Positions 41,154-46,028 of a DNA stretch of 46,028 bases are shown here, one piece after another. Source of the stretch: DATBFX01 sp036558305 (lineage in GTDB: Bacteria > Chloroflexota > Chloroflexia > Thermomicrobiales > UBA6265); contig DATBFX010000208.1 of NCBI GenBank assembly GCA_036558305.1, forward strand, positions 1-46,028, in the 5' to 3' direction. The notes under the pieces were generated by a model. The model was not told where the DNA came from. It was given only the letters and a program-made list of their open reading frames with translations, and did not search any database. The position numbers were made by a program, and so were the translations under genes. The first letter of the stretch is position 1, and each line of letters begins with the position of its first letter.

Positions 41154-42104
41154 TCACCGGTGATGCAGATACGGGTCGAGGGCGTCGCGGAGACCGTCGC
41201 CGATGAAGTTGATCGAGAGGACGGCGAGGGCGATCATCACGCCGGGGGGGAGCCAGAGCCAGGGCATCGATTCCAGGACCGTCAGCGATTGGGCGTCGGT
41301 CAGCATGTTGCCCCAACTGGGTGTCGGCGGCTGGACGCCGAGGCCGAGGAAACTCAGACCGGCTTCGATCAGGATCGCGTAGGCGATGCCGAAGGTTGCC
41401 GCGACGATCACCGGCGCCATCGCGTTCGGTAAGAGATGGCGGAAGATCAAGCGGGCGCCGCCGCAACCGCTGGCGCGGGCGCCGAGGACGAACTCGCGTT
41501 CGCGTAGGGAGAGCAACTCGCCGCGGAGGAGCCGGGCGATCGGCGGCCAGCCGAGCAGGCCGATGGCGAGCATGACGTTGTAGATGCTGGGGCCGAGGAC
41601 CGAGGCGAGGGTGATGATGATGATCAGCGAGGGGAACGAGAGGAAGACGTCGGCCAGGCGCATCACCAGCGAATCGACCCAACCGCCGTAAAACCCGGCC
41701 AGCGCGCCGAGCGCGACGCCGATCGCGGTGTAGATGGTGACGGCGACCAACCCGACCGAGAGCGAGACGCGGCCGGCATGGAGGAGGCGGCTGAAGACGT
41801 CGCGCCCGGCCGAATCGGTGCCGAGGATGTGGTGCCGGGTTGGGCCGGACTGATATGCGCTGAGGTCGATCGCGTATGGATCGTGGCGCGCGATCAGGGG
41901 TGCGCCGATCGCACTGATCGCCAGGAGGAGCAGGATCGTCGAACCGATCAACGCCAGTCGGTGACGTCGAAACCGGCGCCAGACCCCGGTCCCGTGGCGA
42001 CGCTCCTGGAGCCCGAGCTCCGCCGGACGTGCCTGTTCTGTCGTCGGGAGCGCCGCACCGGTTGGCTGTGCCATGGCCGCCTGCTTGCCGGTCTCGACAT
42101 TCAC
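41154..42104 (-). CDS. Oligopeptide-type ABC permease DppC, operon 3
   Basis: GTG 42104 overlaps the dppB stop (GTGA) and gives 316 residues. After a 40-residue tail come a first helix (LALIGSTILLLLAISAIGAP), ARHDPYAIDL, the ILGTDSAGRDVFSRLLHAGR signature, an EAA loop (EREFVLGARASGCGGARLIF, then RHLLPNAMAPV) and a GDGLRDALDPYLHHR end. Partner of the DppB below; no ATPase gene nearby. Confidence 0.95.
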   Translation of the reverse strand: MNVETGKQAAMAQPTGAALPTTEQARPAELGLQERRHGTGVWRRFRRHRLALIGSTILLLLAISAIGAPLIARHDPYAIDLSAYQSGPTRHHILGTDSAGRDVFSRLLHAGRVSLSVGLVAVTIYTAIGVALGALAGFYGGWVDSLVMRLADVFLSFPSLIIIITLASVLGPSIYNVMLAIGLLGWPPIARLLRGELLSLREREFVLGARASGCGGARLIFRHLLPNAMAPVIVAATFGIAYAILIEAGLSFLGLGVQPPTPSWGNMLTDAQSLTVLESMPWLWLPPGVMIALAVLSINFIGDGLRDALDPYLHHR

Positions 42105-43063
42105 GAGTACTTGATCCGCGGGTCGATCCAGGCGTAGAGGATGTCGGCGATCAGGTTGCTGGCGACGATCGCGACGGCACCGATCAGGTTGATCGCCATG
42201 ATCGTCGGGTAGTCGCGGCCGCGGACGGCGGTGATCGCCAGCGTCCCCATCCCCGGCCAGGCGAAGATCTGCTCGATGATGACCGTGCCGCCGAGGAGTT
42301 GGGGCAAGCTGAGGGCGACGACGGTGACGAGCGGAATGAGGGCGTTGCGGAGCGCGTGGCCGTAGATGACGACCCGCTCCGATAGTCCCTTCGCCCGCGC
42401 CACGCGCACGTAGTCCTGCCGCACCGTCTCCAGCATACTCGACCGGGTGTAGCGGATCAGCGGCGCCGCCTGCGCGAGACCGAGCACGACCGCCGGCAGG
42501 ATCAGGTGTTTGATCGAGTCGAGCAGCGACGGCGGTTGTCCGATCGTCGCCATCCCCGCGGTCGGTAACCAGCGCAGTTTGACCGCGAACACGAAGATCG
42601 CGGCGAGGGCGAGGAAAAACGACGGAATCGAGATCGTGGCGAACCCGAAGATCGTCGCCAGGTAGTCGAGCCAGGAGTATTGCTTGACCGCCGAGAGCAC
42701 GCCGATCGGGATGGCGATCACGAGGGCGAGAATCTGGACGGTCAGCATCAACTTCAACGTCGGCCAGATCCGCTCGGTGATCTTGTGGGCGATCGGTTGG
42801 CGGTCGGTGTAGGAAAACCCGAGGTTGCCGTGGGCGACCTGCCGCAGCCAGAACAGATAGCGGATCGGCAGCGGCCGGTCGAGACCGAGGGCGTGTCGCT
42901 GCTGCTCCAGCCAACCCGGTCCCAGGGCCGAGATTTGCTCGGGATCGATCAGCGCCGAGACGGGATCGCCCGGCGCCAGATTCACGATCACGTACGTCAC
43001 CAGCGTGATCCCGAACAGGACGGGCACGCTGATGAGCAAGCGGCGGATGAGGTAGCGCCCCAT
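42101..43063 (-). CDS. Oligopeptide-type ABC permease DppB, operon 3
   Basis: A 320-residue permease: MGRYLIRRLLISVPVLFGIT, NLAPGDPVSALIDPEQ, ETVRQDYVRVARAKGLSERV and HALRNALIPLV as EAA loop, AWIDPRIKYS end. ATG 43063 lies four bases from the CGAGCTT tandem array that separates it from the receptor gene. The ribosome site is therefore drawn from or displaced by the array. Confidence 0.95.
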   Translation of the reverse strand: MGRYLIRRLLISVPVLFGITLVTYVIVNLAPGDPVSALIDPEQISALGPGWLEQQRHALGLDRPLPIRYLFWLRQVAHGNLGFSYTDRQPIAHKITERIWPTLKLMLTVQILALVIAIPIGVLSAVKQYSWLDYLATIFGFATISIPSFFLALAAIFVFAVKLRWLPTAGMATIGQPPSLLDSIKHLILPAVVLGLAQAAPLIRYTRSSMLETVRQDYVRVARAKGLSERVVIYGHALRNALIPLVTVVALSLPQLLGGTVIIEQIFAWPGMGTLAITAVRGRDYPTIMAINLIGAVAIVASNLIADILYAWIDPRIKYS

Positions 43064-43066
43064 AGC

Positions 43067-43185
43067 AGCTTCGAGCTTCGAGCTTCGAGCTTCGAGCTTC
43101 GAGCTTGTGTCTCCAGCGGCAGGGTGTCGCCGAAATCTCGGCGCTCAGTCAGCGTACCACCGACCAAACTCGAAGCTCGAAGCTC
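43067..43185. repeat. Inverted 7-base tandem repeat between receptor and dppB of operon 3
   Basis: An AGCTTCG array of 40 bases (43067-43106, nearly six units) and an inverse array of 17 bases (43169-43185) that abuts the receptor stop codon. A 62-base spacer lies between. The unit differs from those in operons 1 and 2 but also occurs at 24803 and inside the gene at 27187. Confidence 0.93.
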
Positions 43186-44877
43186 TTAACTCGTTACGCT
43201 CCAGGTTTCGGCGTTCCAGAATTTGTTGTTGGAGTAGCTGGGCGGGGAGAAACCCTGGAGGCGTTTGCTGGCGGCGTAGATCGAGTTCGGCGACCAGAGG
43301 TAGATCCAGGGGACCTCGTCGTTGAGGATCTTGGCGACCTCGGTGTAGACGCGCTTGCGCTCGGCTTGATCGCCGGTGGCCTGGCCCTGGGCGTAGAGGT
43401 CGTCCACCTGCGGATTGGTGTAGTGGGAGCCGTTGCCGCCGTTCGGGGTGAAGTTGCGGGTCAGGAAGTAGGTGCTGGAGATACTCGGGTCGGCGCGGAA
43501 GACGCCGCCGGCGTTGTAGAAGAGGTCGAAGTCGGCTTTCTCGATGTAGCGCGTGTTGAGTTCGTTGACGTCGATTTGGCGAATGGAGATGTTGAAGCCG
43601 ACCTGTTGCAACTGCTGCTGCATGATCGCGACCGCCGCGTCCTTCTCCTTGCTGCCGCCCGAGGCGACCGGGAGGTGAAGGATCTCGAGCTTCTGGTTCT
43701 TGTCGTACCCCGACGAATCGAGGAGTTGCTTCGCCTTGTCCGGGTCGTAGGGATACTCGTTCAACCCCTCCGGAATCCCCATCCAGTCTGGGCCAAAGAT
43801 CGGCGAATTCACGACCGTGCCCTCGCCTTGCAGCACCTGCTTGACGATGCTTGCGCGGTCGATTGCGTACATCATCGCCTGGCGCATCGGTTTGTTTTGC
43901 AGGTACGGCCGGTCCATGTTGAGCGCGAGGAAGTCCATGCTCGGGCTGGGGACGGAGGTGACGACGACGTTCGGCAGGCTCTTGACCCGCTCCTGCTCGG
44001 AGACCGGCAGACTCATCAGGTCGATCTCGCCGGTCTCCAATTGCGCGGTCCCGACGTCGACGGTCAGGATACGCAGGAAGAGGTGCTGCAACTGCGGGGC
44101 GCCGCCGACGTAGTTGGCATTGCTCTCGAGTTCGAGGAACTGGTCGGTCTCGTACCGGACAAATTTGTAGGAGCCGGCCGAGACGTTCGGCGCCAGCGAG
44201 AACGGGTGCGCCTGGAGTTGATCGGGGGCGACGTCGTTGAGGACGTGCTGGGGCAGGATGCCGAGCCCCGAGAAGTTGCAGAGGATGGGCAAAAAGGCGG
44301 AGTCGGGCGCGCTGAGCGTGATCTGGACCGTCAGGTCGTCGGGGGTGGCGAGACCGGTGATCGTCTCCGCCTGTTGGCTGCCGTAGGCGTCGGCCCCGTC
44401 GATGCCGAGGAGACGGCCGCGCCAGATGCTCGCGGTCCGCTGGTCGATCGCGCGCTCGATTGTGAAGACGACGTCTTTGGAGGTCAACGGCGTACCGTCG
44501 GTGAACGTGATACCGGGGCGGAGCTTGAAGGTGTAGACCTTGGCGTCGGCGGAGGGGTCGATCGATTCGGTGAGGTCCGGCGTAGGCACCAGGTCGCCGC
44601 TCATCTTGACGATCGTGCCGAAAATCAACCGCTCGACCTGCTGCTCGCTACCGGAGGTGGAAAACAGCGGATTCAACGTGACCGGCTTCGTCCACAGGAC
44701 ACTCGCCTGGCTGCCGCTGGTGTCCTGCGCCGCCGCGCCCTCCGGGTGCGTGCCGACCAGCGTCAGCATGGCCGTCATGCCGGCGCCGCCGGCCACCAAT
44801 CGCATCAGGTCGCGCCGGTTCAGACCGCGTGCGGTCCACTCTGCCGTCAGTCGCTCGAAGTTCCAGTACTCGGCCAT
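43186..44877 (-). CDS. Tat-exported oligopeptide-type ABC receptor (SBP family 5), operon 3
   Basis: A 563-residue receptor. The N-terminus MAEYWNFERLTAEWTARG precedes a twin-arginine motif (LNRRDLMRLVAGGAG) and hydrophobic stretch. The mature domain has TLNPLFSTSGSEQQVERLIF, KVYTFKLRPGITFTDGTPLT and SKDVVFTIERAIDQ, typical of DppA/OppA. ATG 44877 has GAGGATCACG upstream. Located between an enolase-superfamily gene and DppBC; an acid-sugar or oligosaccharide ligand is as likely as a peptide. Confidence 0.93.
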   Translation of the reverse strand: MAEYWNFERLTAEWTARGLNRRDLMRLVAGGAGMTAMLTLVGTHPEGAAAQDTSGSQASVLWTKPVTLNPLFSTSGSEQQVERLIFGTIVKMSGDLVPTPDLTESIDPSADAKVYTFKLRPGITFTDGTPLTSKDVVFTIERAIDQRTASIWRGRLLGIDGADAYGSQQAETITGLATPDDLTVQITLSAPDSAFLPILCNFSGLGILPQHVLNDVAPDQLQAHPFSLAPNVSAGSYKFVRYETDQFLELESNANYVGGAPQLQHLFLRILTVDVGTAQLETGEIDLMSLPVSEQERVKSLPNVVVTSVPSPSMDFLALNMDRPYLQNKPMRQAMMYAIDRASIVKQVLQGEGTVVNSPIFGPDWMGIPEGLNEYPYDPDKAKQLLDSSGYDKNQKLEILHLPVASGGSKEKDAAVAIMQQQLQQVGFNISIRQIDVNELNTRYIEKADFDLFYNAGGVFRADPSISSTYFLTRNFTPNGGNGSHYTNPQVDDLYAQGQATGDQAERKRVYTEVAKILNDEVPWIYLWSPNSIYAASKRLQGFSPPSYSNNKFWNAETWSVTS

Positions 44878-44985
44878 CGTGATCCTCCTCGTTCGTACCG
44901 TGCCGGTTTCGTCGCTGAACCCGACCCAAGGGCCGTACCGACGTGCGCCGTTCGCCCCTCCTTTCGTGCGGAGCGGGCAGCGGGC

Positions 44986-45033
44986 GGACGGCAGAGGGCA
45001 GCACGAGCCGTGCTCATCTGCCCTCTGCCGTCT
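44986..45033. repeat. Inverted GGCAGAC/GGCAGAG repeat between the enolase-type gene and the operon 3 receptor
   Basis: GGACGGCAGAGGGCAG (44986-45001) pairs with CTGCCCTCTGCCGTCT (45018-45033), with the loop containing CACG/CGTG that can extend the stem. More GGCAGA units follow up to the stop codon of the upstream gene at 45053. It is a fourth repeat sequence with the same layout. Confidence 0.88.
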
Positions 45034-45050
45034 GCCATCTGCCGACTCCG

Positions 45051-46028
45051 TTACGCCACCCGGTACCGATCCACGGCATCTTCGTCGAGTTCGACGCCGA
45101 GTCCGGGTCCTTCGGGGACGCGGACGTGACCGTCTGCGATCTGGAGCGGCTCGCGAATGAGGTCGTCGACACGCAGCGTCTCGCCACAGATGTCGCTTGT
45201 CAAGGTCATCGAGCGGCAGGCAGCGGAGACGTGGGTATAGGCGGCCTCCGAGATGCCGAGGCCGACTCCCGAGCCGTGCCAGGTCGGGATACCGGCCGCT
45301 TCGGCCAGCCCGGCCATCTTGTAGGTGTTGACCATGGGGCCACCGGTGTTGAGCCAGTCGCAGGCTTCCCGCTTAATCGCCTCGACGATCGGTCGCGGCT
45401 CGCTCAGGTGGAGGGCGATCGGCACGCCGAGTTTCTGACGGGCGAGGGCGTACCAATCGAGGTTGCGCTGGTCGAAGGGACTTTCGTAGCACTGAACGTT
45501 GCGGATACCGGCGGCGCGCAAGGCGGCGTCGATCTCGAAGAGGCGGAAGGGTTGGTGGAACCGTTGATTGGGATCGACGACGACGTGGAGTTTGTCGCCG
45601 ACGGCACCCTGGATGGCGCCGAGGCGCTCGACCAGCGGATCGTCGGCGGTGGCCTTCATCTTGAGCACCGTGTAGCCCCGCGCGACCACCTCTTGCGCGG
45701 TCCGCGCCGCGTCCTCCGGCGTCATCCGGCCGGAGCAGCGGGAAACGGCGACGCGATCGCGGTACTTACCTCCGAAGAGACGGTAGACGGGGACGCCGAG
45801 CGCCTTGCCGGTAAGGTCGAAGAGCGCCATTTCGTAACCCTCGTAGAGGGCGGGATTGGCGAACCACATCGTCTCGAGCGGCAGGTCCTGGAGGTTGAGC
45901 GACCAGAGGTCCTTGCCCTCGAACCGCTCGGCGACCGCCTGCACGTCCCCGGCGGGCACGCCCTTGGGGACCTCACCGAGACCCACCAGTCCTTCGTCGG
46001 TGTGCAAGCGGATGATGACGATCGGGAA
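45051..46028 (-). CDS. Enolase-superfamily (mandelate racemase/muconate lactonising type) enzyme, N-terminus beyond window
   Basis: 325 residues are visible to the window edge. The barrel carries KMKA (VLKMKATADDP, the KxK base), metal ligands in HVVVDPNQ, VQCYESPF and HLSEPRP, and a GSGVGLGISEAAYTHV end. The rest of the capping domain lies outside. Likely an acid-sugar dehydratase, such as those acting on galactarate, glucarate or rhamnonate; assignment is family-level. It is the first visible gene of operon 3, ahead of receptor, DppB and DppC, which suggests that the importer brings in its substrate or a precursor. Confidence 0.92.
   Translation of the reverse strand, partial: FPIVIIRLHTDEGLVGLGEVPKGVPAGDVQAVAERFEGKDLWSLNLQDLPLETMWFANPALYEGYEMALFDLTGKALGVPVYRLFGGKYRDRVAVSRCSGRMTPEDAARTAQEVVARGYTVLKMKATADDPLVERLGAIQGAVGDKLHVVVDPNQRFHQPFRLFEIDAALRAAGIRNVQCYESPFDQRNLDWYALARQKLGVPIALHLSEPRPIVEAIKREACDWLNTGGPMVNTYKMAGLAEAAGIPTWHGSGVGLGISEAAYTHVSAACRSMTLTSDICGETLRVDDLIREPLQIADGHVRVPEGPGLGVELDEDAVDRYRVA

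Overview
The window is high-GC, with many GTG and TTG starts, purine-rich ribosome binding sites and long antisense shadow frames. Two Tat-exported and one Sec-exported oligopeptide-type solute receptors, a LuxR/ATPase/TPR regulator, Gfo/Idh and IolE-type sugar enzymes, hydantoinase pairs and interspersed short tandem repeats together suggest a chromosomal segment of a Chloroflexota bacterium, probably near Thermomicrobia (Sphaerobacter/Nitrolancea-like). This is an inference from style and gene content; there is no taxonomic marker other than an initiator tRNA.

Layout. 1-5.4 kb (minus): a 5-oxoprolinase-type operon of pxpA, a single-chain PxpB-PxpC-AccB(biotin carrier) fusion carrying a palindromic repeat inside its coding frame, and a large M14 carboxypeptidase-like protein cut by the window edge. 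5.9-12.8 kb (plus): membrane-anchored rhodanese, Tat-exported peptide receptor, DppB and DppC permeases, M24 creatinase-like hydrolase and nitrilase-family amidase. 13.0-18.4 kb: an orphan response regulator, tRNA-fMet, then an island of small genes (two XRE repressors, a winged-helix protein, small conserved-looking proteins, a 25-residue membrane peptide) with two decayed genes, one a glycosyltransferase with an internal deletion. 18.5-25.5 kb (minus): a second receptor/DppB/DppC set, a Gfo/Idh oxidoreductase, an IolE-like isomerase and an LPXTG-like surface protein. 25.7-31.1 kb: LuxR-type ATPase regulator, two-helix membrane protein, GNAT acetyltransferase, amidohydrolase and an overlapping pair that looks like a toxin-fold protein with an EF-Tu-like partner. 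31.2-40.3 kb (plus): an IclR-led cluster with RraA-like aldolase, HyuA, HyuB, a small cysteine-rich protein, creatininase-like amidohydrolase, enolase-superfamily dehydratase and a BNR/sialidase-like protein. 40.3-46.0 kb (minus): a degenerate retropepsin-like protein, then a third receptor/DppB/DppC set downstream of another enolase-superfamily gene.

How it fits together. Much of the window is catabolic: three importers without ATPases, and enzymes of families that open or hydrolyse cyclic amides, lactams, hydantoins, N-carbamoyl compounds and acid sugars (PxpABC, HyuAB, creatininase, creatinase-like M24, nitrilase, enolase superfamily). An organism scavenging peptides and nitrogenous ring compounds is a reasonable reading; substrates cannot be assigned from sequence.

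The most striking feature is non-coding. Short tandem repeats with 7- or 8-base units, different in each family, are arranged as inverted pairs that should fold into long hairpins. All five complete pairs lie between co-directional genes, and in all three ABC operons the pair sits between the receptor gene and the first permease gene. Related arrays and palindromes have also been absorbed in frame into two proteins and form the C-terminus of a third.
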